From NCBI RefSeq assembly GCF_016583625.1, contig NZ_NRRN01000018.1, positions 1 through 56,978 on the forward strand: a stretch of 56,978 bases of DNA, given 5' to 3'. Positions 8,588 to 17,007 of the stretch are shown here, piece after piece. Made by a program: the position numbers and the translations under genes. Source of the stretch: Halorhodospira abdelmalekii (GTDB lineage: Bacteria; Pseudomonadota; Gammaproteobacteria; Nitrococcales; Halorhodospiraceae). The notes below the pieces were generated by a model. That model searched no databases. It had not been told where the DNA came from and saw only the letters and a program-made list of their open reading frames with translations. Position 1 is the stretch's first letter. Every line of letters begins with the position of its first letter.

Positions 8588-9430
8588 ATGAGCCCTACGG
8601 ATGCCGTTGTTGCCCCGCTTGGTGCCCCGGTAACCGTCGCCCGCTTAGCGGCGATGAAGGCGGCAGGCGAACCCATTGCTTGTCTGACCGCTTACGATTT
8701 TAGTTTCGCCGCTGCGAGCGAACGCGCCGGTGTCGAGTTGCTGCTCGTCGGCGATTCGCTCGGGATGGTCATCCAGGGCTACGAGACGACCTTGCCGGTG
8801 ACGGTCGACGACATCATCTATCACACCCGCTGTGTCCGCCGCGGTGTGCGCAACGTCTTAGTCGTCGCCGATATGCCCTTTATGAGTCACACCGCCGTTG
8901 AGCTCGGGCTGCACAACGCCGGACGGCTTATGAAGGAGGGCGGGGCGCAAATGGTCAAGCTTGAGGGCGGTGCTGAGCAGGCAGCACTGGTGGCGCGACT
9001 GAGCGAGAATGGGATTCCAGTCTGCGCGCACCTCGGTCTGAAGCCGCAGCGCGTCCATAAGCTTGGCGGTTACCGGGTGCAAGGGCGGACAGCGGCCGAG
9101 GAGCAGGCGATGGAGGCCGACGCCCGCGCCCTGGAGCAGGCGGGTGCCGATCTGCTCATCTTAGAGTGCGTACCGGCGCCGTTGGCCGAACACTTGGCCG
9201 CTGTTCTGCGGATGCCGGTTGTCGGGATCGGAGCCGGGGGCGGGTGTGATGGGCAGATCTTGGTCCTTCACGACGTGCTCGGGGTGACCGCGCAGCCGCC
9301 GCGTTTTGCCCACGACTTTCTCAGTGAAGGGAGTGAGGGGGGCGGCGGCACGGGGGTCGTCGGGGCGCTGCAGCGCTACGTCGTCGCCGTCAAGGGTCGG
9401 CGTTTTCCCGCTCCGCAGCACAGCTTCTAA
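8588..9430 (+). CDS. panB: Ketopantoate hydroxymethyltransferase
   Basis: Converts 2-oxoisovalerate plus 5,10-methylene-THF into ketopantoate, the first committed step of pantothenate synthesis. The 280 residues form a TIM barrel with the typical IACLTAYDF, LLVGDSLGMV (metal-binding Asp), ADMPFMS, VKLEGG, HLGLKPQ and VVGIGAGGGCDGQILV segments. First of three pantothenate genes in a row (panB-panC-panD). It follows folK, the same folK-panB-panC order seen in many gammaproteobacteria. Confidence 0.97.
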   Translation: MSPTDAVVAPLGAPVTVARLAAMKAAGEPIACLTAYDFSFAAASERAGVELLLVGDSLGMVIQGYETTLPVTVDDIIYHTRCVRRGVRNVLVVADMPFMSHTAVELGLHNAGRLMKEGGAQMVKLEGGAEQAALVARLSENGIPVCAHLGLKPQRVHKLGGYRVQGRTAAEEQAMEADARALEQAGADLLILECVPAPLAEHLAAVLRMPVVGIGAGGGCDGQILVLHDVLGVTAQPPRFAHDFLSEGSEGGGGTGVVGALQRYVVAVKGRRFPAPQHSF

Positions 9431-9439
9431 GGCAACGGG

Positions 9440-10396
9440 TTGGCAAGCATGGCAACAGGCGTAATGAGCGCACCGAATGCAACAGGTACAACAGGCCCAA
9501 CAGAAGCGGTCTTTTGTGTAATCGAGACGCGCGCGCGCATGCGTGCACTCTCCCGAGAGTGGCGCGCCGCCGGGGCGCGGATTGGGCTGGTGCCGACGAT
9601 GGGCAATCTGCACCGGGGCCACTTACAGCTCGTCGAGCAGCTGGCCGCACAGGTTGATCGCCTGGTGGTCTCGATCTTCGTCAATCCGCTGCAGTTCGGT
9701 CCGAGCGAAGACTACACTGCCTACCCGCGCACGCTCGCTGCCGATCTCGAAGCGCTCGCCGCCTATCCGGTTGCAGCGGTTTTGGCCCCGCCGGTCAACG
9801 AGATCTACCCAGCCGGCGCGCTGCGGACGCAGATCGACGTGCCGGCGTTGACCAATACGCTCTGTGGTGCCGATCGTCCCGGCCACTTTGCCGGTGTGGC
9901 GGCGGTTGTTACCAAGCTGTTAAACATCGTCGAGCCCGATCTTGCCATCTTCGGGCGTAAGGACTATCAGCAGTTGCAAGTGGTGCGACAGCTCGTTGCC
10001 GATCTCGATCTGCCGACGCAGATTGTCGCTGCGGCAACGGTCCGTGAACCGGATGGGTTGGCGTTGAGTTCACGCAATCAATATCTCGATCCGGCGCAGC
10101 GGCGCACTGCAGCAGCCCTCTACGCTACGCTGCGGGATCTGGCCGAGACGTTGACACGGGGTGGGGCGCGCACGACCGCTGAGGAGGTGGCCAGATGGGC
10201 CGACCTGGAGGTGCAGGGGCGGCAGCGGCTGAGTGCGGCTGGTTTCGATGCCGTCGATTATGTGGCGATCCGCCGCAGCGATGACTTGGCCGCACCGCGC
10301 GGCGACGAGCAGCAGCTCGTCTGCTTAGGGGCGGCGCGCTTAGGCCGGGCGCGACTGATCGATAATGTCGAGACTGGCCCGCTGGGTCGATCGTGA
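9440..10396 (+). CDS. panC: Pantothenate synthetase
   Basis: ATP-dependent ligation of pantoate and beta-alanine. The nucleotidyltransferase signature PTMGNLHRGHL carries the HxGH ATP-binding motif, with SIFVNPLQF, FGRKDYQQL and LSSRNQYL following in family order. The longest frame starts with TTG at 9440; ATG at 9449 or 9464 is equally plausible, since conserved sequence begins only at about residue 26. Ends near 318 residues with a short Arg-rich tail. Lies nine bases downstream of panB, so in one operon. Confidence 0.96.
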   Translation: MASMATGVMSAPNATGTTGPTEAVFCVIETRARMRALSREWRAAGARIGLVPTMGNLHRGHLQLVEQLAAQVDRLVVSIFVNPLQFGPSEDYTAYPRTLAADLEALAAYPVAAVLAPPVNEIYPAGALRTQIDVPALTNTLCGADRPGHFAGVAAVVTKLLNIVEPDLAIFGRKDYQQLQVVRQLVADLDLPTQIVAAATVREPDGLALSSRNQYLDPAQRRTAAALYATLRDLAETLTRGGARTTAEEVARWADLEVQGRQRLSAAGFDAVDYVAIRRSDDLAAPRGDEQQLVCLGAARLGRARLIDNVETGPLGRS

Positions 10397-10592
10397 ATCG
10401 GTCGTGAACCGATCGTGACAGAGAATTGCCTGAGGGGGGGCGGCAGGGCATAATTGCTGAGCTTTGGGATTGTGCAGGTGCACATGATGCTGCAATCATG
10501 TTTGCGAGCTTTGGGGCTGCATGGTTGTGTACCTGACCGTGTGGATGGCGCTCAGCCCCCAAAATGACAGCGTGGTACGAGGTGAATCAGTG

Positions 10593-10973
10593 ATGCAAAT
10601 GACGATGCTCAAGGGGAAGCTCCACAAGGCGCGAGTGACCCAGACCGAGCTCGAGTACGAAGGCTCTTGCGCCATCGACCTCGATCTGCTTGAGGCGGCG
10701 GGGATCTGCGAGTACGAGCAGATCCACGTCTACAACATCGAAAATGGTGAGCGTTTCGTGACCTACGCCATCATCGGCGAAAGGGGGTCGCGCATGATCT
10801 CGATGAACGGCGCTGCGGCCCATAAGTGCAACGCCGGCGACCGGGTCATCATTTGTGCCTACGCCGGGGTGATGCAAGAGGAGCTTACCCACTTCCAGCC
10901 GCGCCTCGTCTACCTCGACGAAGGCAATTGCATCACCCAGCGCCGCGGTGCGATTCCCCTGCAGGTTGCCTGA
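10593..10973 (+). CDS. panD: Aspartate 1-decarboxylase
   Basis: Makes beta-alanine from aspartate for pantothenate synthesis using a pyruvoyl group formed by self-cleavage. The cleavage site Gly24-Ser25 is present in YEGSCAI, followed by the typical [25 protein letters not shown] and IPLQVA end. I choose the ATG at 10593 (126 residues, [15 protein letters not shown]) because GAGGTG lies eight bases upstream and conservation starts here; the frame is open to 10521. A 196-base gap from panC suggests it may have its own promoter. Confidence 0.96.
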   Translation: MQMTMLKGKLHKARVTQTELEYEGSCAIDLDLLEAAGICEYEQIHVYNIENGERFVTYAIIGERGSRMISMNGAAAHKCNAGDRVIICAYAGVMQEELTHFQPRLVYLDEGNCITQRRGAIPLQVA

Positions 10974-10980
10974 TGGGGGG

Positions 10981-11034
10981 GGTTGCCGAGCGCCAGGTTG
11001 CCGAGCGCCTGTCTCTGGCCTAAGTTAATGTTTC
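10981..11034. repeat. Short tandem and direct repeats between panD and queG
   Basis: GGTTGCCGAGCGCC occurs twice in tandem (10981-10994 and 10996-11009), and TCTGGCCTAAG occurs twice just after (about 11013-11023 and 11032-11042, the second running into the end of queG). The segment lies between convergent stops and shows no terminator T-run. Confidence 0.7.
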
Positions 11035-11038
11035 TGGC

Positions 11039-12205
11039 CTAAGCCAAAGTGGAACGCGGTGTAGGGCGCTGCTGACGCGCAAGCGCCCAGCTGACGTGTT
11101 CGCGGACCAGGGCCGAGGGGTGGGTCAGGCGGCGTTCGAGCGCCGCCTGCGCCCGCTGCGACGGTGGGCTGTTGCCGAGGGCAACGGCGACGTTGCGCAG
11201 CCAGCGCTCGTGCCCCAGGCGGCGTATCGCCATGCCGGCGGTCTGCCTTTGGAAGTGGGTTTCATCCCACCCCAACAGTATAGCCAGTTGTGGGGCGTCG
11301 AGGCCGTGGCGCGGTTCGAAGTCGGCCGTCTGCGTGGTGTCGGCGGTGCGGTTCCAGGGGCAGGCGAGCTGACAGGCATCGCAGCCGAAGATGCGGTTGC
11401 CGACCGTCGGACGCAGAGCGAGCGGGATCGAGCCGGGGTGCTCGACCGTCAGATAGGCGATGCAGCGGCGCGCATCGAGCTGGTAGGGGCCGGTTAACGC
11501 CCCGCTCGGGCAGGCCTTTAGACAGGCGCGGCAGCTGCCGCACGCCCCCGCTGCGTGCGGGTGGTCGACGGGCAGCGCAAGATCGGTAATCAGCTCTCCA
11601 AGCAGGGTGTAGGAGCCGGCTTGACGACAGAGCAGTTGGGTGTGTTTGCCGATCCAGCCGATGCCGGCCCGGCAGGCTAAGGCGCGCTCAAGCAGCGGGG
11701 CGCTGTCGACGAAAGGGCGGTAGCGTATCCCGGGGTGGGCTGCAGCGAGGCGGCTACCGAGTTCGGCGAGGCGCTTGCGCATCAGCTTATGGTAGTCGCG
11801 TCCGAGGGCGTAACGGGCGACGTAACCGCGTTCGCCGGTGGCGAGAACCCGGAGCGCGTCGGCGGCGTGATTCGGGTGGTAGTCGAGGCGAACGACAATC
11901 ACCGAGCGGGCACCGGGGAAGAGCACTTGTGGGCGCACTCGCTTACGACCGTGACGGGCCATAAAGTGCATCTCGGCGTGCCGCCCCGCTTGCAGCCAGC
12001 GCATGAGGTGGGCTTCGTCGTGTTCCAGTGCCCCGGCGTGGGTGACCCGGCAGTCGGCAAAGCCGAGCTCGCGAGCCCAGGTGCGCAGCGCGGCGACTTG
12101 AGGGTGAGGCGCAGGCTCGATCGAGCTATCGGAATTGGCCGCGCCTAGTGCCGCAGGTCGCGGGGGTGAGGGTATGATGGAACGGTCAGCGTATGGCATA
12201 TCCAT
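11039..12205 (-). CDS. queG: Epoxyqueuosine reductase
   Basis: Cobalamin- and iron-sulphur-dependent enzyme that reduces epoxyqueuosine to queuosine in tRNA. Two [4Fe-4S] motifs are visible, CGSCRACLKACP and CDACQLACP, with the upstream GYVARYALGRDYH and PFVDSAPLLERALA stretches and the C-terminal HEAT-like helices (RRLGHERWLRNVAVALGN). 388 residues, normal for the family, with about 30 extra N-terminal residues. Start codons at 12205 or 12199 face tsaE at 12218, so each gene's promoter must lie inside the other gene. Confidence 0.96.
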   Translation of the reverse strand: MDMPYADRSIIPSPPRPAALGAANSDSSIEPAPHPQVAALRTWARELGFADCRVTHAGALEHDEAHLMRWLQAGRHAEMHFMARHGRKRVRPQVLFPGARSVIVVRLDYHPNHAADALRVLATGERGYVARYALGRDYHKLMRKRLAELGSRLAAAHPGIRYRPFVDSAPLLERALACRAGIGWIGKHTQLLCRQAGSYTLLGELITDLALPVDHPHAAGACGSCRACLKACPSGALTGPYQLDARRCIAYLTVEHPGSIPLALRPTVGNRIFGCDACQLACPWNRTADTTQTADFEPRHGLDAPQLAILLGWDETHFQRQTAGMAIRRLGHERWLRNVAVALGNSPPSQRAQAALERRLTHPSALVREHVSWALARQQRPTPRSTLA

Positions 12206-12217
12206 CAGGGTACGGCA

Positions 12218-12700
12218 ATGATCTCCGCCGTTGAAGTCGAGCTGCCCGATGCAGCAGCGACCGTCGTCTACGGGGCCACGCTCAGCCGGGCGTTGGGCAA
12301 CAGCGGGGTCGTCTATCTGAGTGGCACTTTAGGGGCCGGCAAGACGGCCCTGGTCCGGGCGCTGCTGCGTGCCCGCGGGGTAACCGGTACGGTGCGCAGC
12401 CCGACCTATACACTTCTCGAGTGTTACGAGACCGCCGCTGGGCGAGTGCTGCATCTCGATCTCTATCGCCTTGCCGACCCCGAAGAGCTCGCCTTTATTG
12501 GCGCAGAGGAGATCGGTGCCTCTGACGTTCTCTCCTTGATCGAGTGGCCGCAGCGCGGCGCTGGGTTTTTGCCGGCGCCTGATCTTGAGTTGCACTTGGC
12601 GGTCTGTGCCGCCACTTCCGGCCGACGGCTTACTGTGACGGCGCATACGGGGCGCGGGCAGGCGGTGGTCGCGGCCCTGGCTCCCGATGACACCCGATAG
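12218..12700 (+). CDS. tsaE: tRNA threonylcarbamoyladenosine synthesis ATPase
   Basis: P-loop ATPase that works with TsaB and TsaD to attach threonylcarbamoyl to A37 of ANN-decoding tRNAs. The Walker A is GTLGAGKTALVRALL, followed by SPTYTLLE and HLDLYRL (Walker B region) and LSLIEWPQR, all in family order. At 160 residues it is standard size. It precedes amiB, the conserved gammaproteobacterial arrangement, and is divergent from queG with only 12 bases between start codons. Confidence 0.96.
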   Translation: MISAVEVELPDAAATVVYGATLSRALGNSGVVYLSGTLGAGKTALVRALLRARGVTGTVRSPTYTLLECYETAAGRVLHLDLYRLADPEELAFIGAEEIGASDVLSLIEWPQRGAGFLPAPDLELHLAVCAATSGRRLTVTAHTGRGQAVVAALAPDDTR

Positions 12701-12886
12701 CGCAGTCGAGACGCTACGCCTGACTCCCGGCGTTCTCCCGTGACTTCTTGTGATCTCCGAACTTCTTCTTATATCTATCGAGTCTGCCAAGAAAAACCCT
12801 TGCGCCGCTGCCTGTTGAAGACCTAACCTAAAGAGGAGCGCTTCACCTTTTGGGTCGAGTCACCGCCCGCTGGGCTAGGGGGTTCT

Positions 12887-14260
12887 GTGCGCCGACGAGT
12901 CGTGGCCACTTTTGCACTGCTGGGGCTTTTCGTGCTCCCTGGGGGGGTGTGGGCTGCTGCTGCCGGTTTGCAAGGGGTCGAGATCGAGGCCGAGTCGCAG
13001 CGGCTGCGGATCGTCTTCGATCTCGACGCCGAGGTCGAGCATAAGCTCTTTGCCCTGCGTGAGCCCGAACGGGTCGTGATTGATTTCCCGCAGACAGAGC
13101 TGCGTACCGATCAGCTGCCTGCTGCCTCTGGTCTGCTGCGTGGAGTGCGCAGCGGTATGCAGGAGGGCGGGGTGCTGCGCATCGTGCTCGATCTGGAGCG
13201 CAGTGTCGACTCGCGCAGTTTTGTGGTCGGTCCCGGCGGCAGTGACGGGCAGCGCGTCGTGGTCGATCTGACGCCACGCCAGGGAGGGGAGGTGGAGCAG
13301 TCTGCTTCCCAGGCCCAGAGTGCTGACGCCACCGAGCAGCGGCCAGCGCAGCGGCGCAGCCAGCCGGTCCGTTCAGCGGCCGAACGGCAGCGACAGCGTG
13401 CCGTTGTGGCCATTGATGCCGGGCACGGCGGGGTCGACCCGGGGGCGATCGGCCCCGGTGGCTCTTACGAGAAGGATGTCGTGCTGGCCGTAGCACGCAA
13501 GCTCGAAGCCTTGATGAAGGAGGAGCCGAACCTCAAGCCGCTGATGATTCGCGAAGGCGACTACTTCATGCCGCTGCGTGATCGCACTCGCAAGGCGCGC
13601 CGGCACAACGCCGATCTCTTCATCTCGCTCCACGCCGATGGGGCGGAGAATCCCAATGTCAAAGGGGCGAGTGTTTACGCCCTGTCGCTCGACGGTGCAA
13701 CCTCGGAGCGGGCGCGCATGCTAGCGCAGCGTGAGAATGCAGCCGATTTTATTGGCGGTGTCTCGTTGGAAGATAAGGATGAGAATCTGCGCTCGGTGCT
13801 GCTCGATCTATCGCGCGGACACACCATCGAGGCCAGCTTAGCGATGGGCGACTACATGCTTAGCGAGCTCGATCGCCACGCCGATCTGCTGCGCAACCGG
13901 GTCGATCAGGCTGGGTTCGCGGTGCTGAAATCGCTCGATATGCCCTCCCTGCTCGTCGAGTTGGGCTTTATGACCAACGCCGAGGAGGAGCGGCGGTTAA
14001 ACGATCCCGACTACCAGCGCGCGCTCGCCGACGGTGTCTTAGCAGCGGTGCGTCGTTACGCCGAGAACTACATCCTGCCGGAGATGCGCCGGATCGCCGC
14101 CGAGGAGGGGGGCAATGGCGTGCGCGAGCACGAAGTGCGGCGCGGCGAAAACTTGAGCGTGATCGCCCGCCGCTACGACGTCACCCCCGAGGCGCTGCGC
14201 CAGGCCAATAATCTGAGCAGCGATCGCATCCGCGCCGGGAGTACCTTGGTGATTCCTTAG
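12887..14260 (+). CDS. amiB: N-acetylmuramoyl-L-alanine amidase AmiB/AmiC type
   Basis: Periplasmic Zn amidase that splits septal peptidoglycan for daughter-cell separation. Order of domains: signal peptide (about residues 1-26, ending VWAAAA), AMIN domain (about 27-135), Gln/Ser-rich linker, Amidase_3 domain (about 165-390, with AIDAGHGGVDPGA, a metal His in SLHADGA and the LVELGF glutamate), and one C-terminal LysM (about 410-457). GTG start at 12887 is preceded by TAGGGGG at good spacing. A better ribosome site at 12830-12838 has no in-frame start behind it. Overlaps the end of nnr tail-to-tail. Confidence 0.94.
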   Translation: MRRRVVATFALLGLFVLPGGVWAAAAGLQGVEIEAESQRLRIVFDLDAEVEHKLFALREPERVVIDFPQTELRTDQLPAASGLLRGVRSGMQEGGVLRIVLDLERSVDSRSFVVGPGGSDGQRVVVDLTPRQGGEVEQSASQAQSADATEQRPAQRRSQPVRSAAERQRQRAVVAIDAGHGGVDPGAIGPGGSYEKDVVLAVARKLEALMKEEPNLKPLMIREGDYFMPLRDRTRKARRHNADLFISLHADGAENPNVKGASVYALSLDGATSERARMLAQRENAADFIGGVSLEDKDENLRSVLLDLSRGHTIEASLAMGDYMLSELDRHADLLRNRVDQAGFAVLKSLDMPSLLVELGFMTNAEEERRLNDPDYQRALADGVLAAVRRYAENYILPEMRRIAAEEGGNGVREHEVRRGENLSVIARRYDVTPEALRQANNLSSDRIRAGSTLVIP

Positions 14261-15972
14261 AGTGTAAAGGGTTTCGGTGGGCGCGGTCTGCCGTCGATCA
14301 GTCGCCCCAAAGCATCGAACAGGTCGCTGGCGAGCAGGCCGCGCTCGCCGTGTTTGGCCGCAGCGCGATCACCGGCGCAGCCGTGCAAGTAGACAGCGCA
14401 GCGTGCCGCCGCAGCGGGGCTGAGCCCTTGGGCAAGTAGGCCGCCGAGGATGCCGCTGAGCAGATCCCCCATGCCGGCACTGGCCATGCCGGGGTTGCCG
14501 GTGTCGCTGAGCGCGCACCGCTGACCATCTTCGACGAGGGTGCCGGCGCCCTTGAGGATGGCCACCCCGGAGGGGCCAGCGCGCTGCTGCAGGGCGCGGG
14601 CGGCGGCGAAGCGATCGGCGTTGATCGTGGCCGTATCGGTAGCGAGGAGCCGGGCCGCCTCGCCCGGGTGGGGGGTGAGGATGGTGGCGTGCTGGAGCCC
14701 GGCAGTGGGGATGCTAAGCCCTTCGTTGTCGTCTCTTCGGTTGCGGCTGTGGTCGCCGCTGGACTCGCTGGACTCGCTGGACTGGCTAGGCTTGCTGTGA
14801 TCGTAGCTGGCAAGGTCACCATAGCGGGCGAGTAGGTTAAGCCCATCGGCGTCGATGACGGTGGGGCCGGGCCAGTCTCGGCACCACTCTCGGCAGGCGA
14901 GCCAGAGTGCTTCGCCCCAGGCGTCGGTTCCGAGCCCGGGGCCGAGTACGAGCACACTGCAGCGCTCAAGCAGCGGGGTGAGTTCGGCCGGCTGCGTGAT
15001 GCCGTGAACCATCAACTCGGGGCGCGCAGTGACAATGGCAGCGACGTGCTCGGGGCGGGTCGCAACGCTGACCAGGCCGGCTCCGCTGCGCAGTGCTGCC
15101 TCGCCGGCTAGACGGGCCGCGCCCGCCATCCCCGCACCGCCGCCGACGATCAATACATGGCCGTAGAGCCCCTTGTGGGCATCCCGCGGGCGCCGCCGTA
15201 GCGTCTGTTGCAGGATGGCTGCGTCGATCCGTTCGGCGTAGGGTTCGAGCGGTTCAGCTCGGTCCTCCAAGAGTGTTGCCAAAAGCGTTGCCGTACCGAG
15301 GTCGTCGAAAAAGAGTTGGCCGCAGAGTGCCGGCCCGCGACCGGTCAGCAGGCCGCTTTTAAGGCCGACAAAGGTTGCGGTTGCATCGGCTTGTACGGCG
15401 CAGCCGAGCACGGCGCCAGTGCGCCCGTGGAGCCCGGAGGGGATGTCGATAGCCAGTACCGGGGCGGAATCGGCATTCATCGCGGCGATCGCCGCTGCAT
15501 AGTCGCCGCTTACCGGGCGATCAAGGCCGGTGCCGAGGAGCGCATCAATGAAGACGGTTCCCTCTCGCATCGGCACCTGCAGCGAGCCGTGCGCGGCGCT
15601 CTCGGCCGATGGCGGCGGGGGGGCTGACGCCACGAAGGGGTAACAGGGGGCGCCGGTCTCGAGGTAGCGTTTGGCCGCTCGTGCCGCATCGCCACGCAGT
15701 TGCTCTGGTGGGCAGAGGCAATAGACTTCGACATCGAGTCCGGCGGTTGCCGCCAAGCGCGCGACGATGTAACCATCGCCGCCATTGTTGCCGCCGCCGC
15801 AAAAGATCCGGAGACGGCGGGCACTCGGCCAGCGGGCGCGGATCAGTGCATAGGCGCGCTGACCGGCTCGTTCCATCAGGCGCTCGCCGGGGATGCCACC
15901 GCTCTCAATGGCGAGTCGATCAAGCTCGCGGACTTGCTCCGGGGTGTAGAGGGCGCGCGGAAGGTGCGGCAT
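14257..15972 (-). CDS. nnr: Bifunctional NAD(P)H-hydrate epimerase/dehydratase
   Basis: Repairs hydrated NADH and NADPH: the N-terminal YjeF_N domain epimerises NAD(P)HX and the C-terminal ribokinase-like domain dehydrates it with ADP. Seen: GGGNNGGDGYIVARLA in domain 1, then GGGAGMAGAARL and the dehydratase signature GNPGMASAGMGDLLSG in domain 2. I start at the ATG at 15972 (MPHLPRALYTPEQVRELD, 571 residues); the frame is open to 16023. A Ser/Glu-rich insertion lies near residues 400-420. It closes the minus-strand mutL-miaA-nnr run. Confidence 0.94.
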   Translation of the reverse strand: MPHLPRALYTPEQVRELDRLAIESGGIPGERLMERAGQRAYALIRARWPSARRLRIFCGGGNNGGDGYIVARLAATAGLDVEVYCLCPPEQLRGDAARAAKRYLETGAPCYPFVASAPPPPSAESAAHGSLQVPMREGTVFIDALLGTGLDRPVSGDYAAAIAAMNADSAPVLAIDIPSGLHGRTGAVLGCAVQADATATFVGLKSGLLTGRGPALCGQLFFDDLGTATLLATLLEDRAEPLEPYAERIDAAILQQTLRRRPRDAHKGLYGHVLIVGGGAGMAGAARLAGEAALRSGAGLVSVATRPEHVAAIVTARPELMVHGITQPAELTPLLERCSVLVLGPGLGTDAWGEALWLACREWCRDWPGPTVIDADGLNLLARYGDLASYDHSKPSQSSESSESSGDHSRNRRDDNEGLSIPTAGLQHATILTPHPGEAARLLATDTATINADRFAAARALQQRAGPSGVAILKGAGTLVEDGQRCALSDTGNPGMASAGMGDLLSGILGGLLAQGLSPAAAARCAVYLHGCAGDRAAAKHGERGLLASDLFDALGRLIDGRPRPPKPFTL

Positions 15973-16053
15973 GGTTATGACCTGTTGTGAATGTGGTGGA
16001 CTTTCACCCTTCGTGCCGGCCAACAGTCGGGGAGTGGTTGACGGCGTTGGTCG

Positions 16054-17007
16054 TCAAGCGTGCTCAAACCGTTCAACGGCGCGCACTACAGACTCGGCGG
16101 CGGCGTGCTGCATCGGATCGTCGTCGGCTGTCAGTTGCAGTGCCGGTGTGGCGAAGTGGCGACGCATCCACGTCAGCTGCCGCTTAGCGTATTGGCGCGT
16201 GGCGCCGAGTGCCTGCTCGATCATCTGTCGGTGGCTCCACTCCCCCGTCAGATAGTGCCAGACTTGACGATAGCCGACGGCCCGCAGCGCTGGCAACTCT
16301 GGGCTCAGGTCGCGGCGCTGGTAGAGAGTAAGCACCTCACCGACCAAGCCGGCGGCGAGCATGTAGCGAAAGCGCTGCTCAATGCGGGCGTGGAGCCAGG
16401 CGCGAGAGGGCGGCCACAGGGCTACCTTAAGCGGTCTCTCGGTGAGTCCTGGTAGCCGCGGCTGGCGCTGGATTTCGCTCAGCGGCCGGCCGGTCAAGCG
16501 TTCGACTTCGAGGGCACGCTGGATGCGTTGGGCATCGTGCGGATGGAGGCGCGCGGCAGTCGGTGGGTCGAGCCGCTGCAGCCGCCGATGCAGGGCTACG
16601 ACGCCGCTGCGGGCGAGCTCGGCGGCCAGTTCGGCGCGAATGTGTGGATCGGTTGCCGGTAGGGGGGAGAAGCCCTCCTCCAGCGCTTGAAAGTAGAGCC
16701 CAGTCCCGCCGACGAGCAGCGGGAGGGCGCCGCGTGCGCGAATCTGCGCAATCGCTGTGCGGGCGTCGTCGATCAGCTCCGCGGCCGAATAAGGGGTCGC
16801 CGGATCGCGCAGGTCGAGCAAGTGGTGGCGGCAGCGCGCGCGCGCCGCCGCGTCGGGCTTGGCCGCCCCGATATCGAGTTGACGGTAGATCTGCGCTGAG
16901 TCGATCGTTACGATCTCCGCCGGCAGCAGACGGGCGATCTCAAGGGCTAAGGCGCTCTTGCCGACTGCCGTCGGCCCCATTAGAAAGACCACCGGGAGTG
17001 TGCCCAT
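16054..17007 (-). CDS. miaA: tRNA dimethylallyltransferase
   Basis: Transfers the dimethylallyl group to N6 of A37 in tRNAs that read UNN codons. The P-loop GPTAVGKSALA is followed by TIDSAQIYRQLDIGAAKP and LLVGGTGLYFQAL, then the insertion domain and the C-terminal GYRQVWHYL and KRQLTWMR. 317 residues, standard. Its ATG overlaps the mutL stop (TGATG), as in the usual mutL-miaA operon that leads towards hfq in relatives; here hfq is divergent. Confidence 0.96.
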   Translation of the reverse strand: MGTLPVVFLMGPTAVGKSALALEIARLLPAEIVTIDSAQIYRQLDIGAAKPDAAARARCRHHLLDLRDPATPYSAAELIDDARTAIAQIRARGALPLLVGGTGLYFQALEEGFSPLPATDPHIRAELAAELARSGVVALHRRLQRLDPPTAARLHPHDAQRIQRALEVERLTGRPLSEIQRQPRLPGLTERPLKVALWPPSRAWLHARIEQRFRYMLAAGLVGEVLTLYQRRDLSPELPALRAVGYRQVWHYLTGEWSHRQMIEQALGATRQYAKRQLTWMRRHFATPALQLTADDDPMQHAAAESVVRAVERFEHA

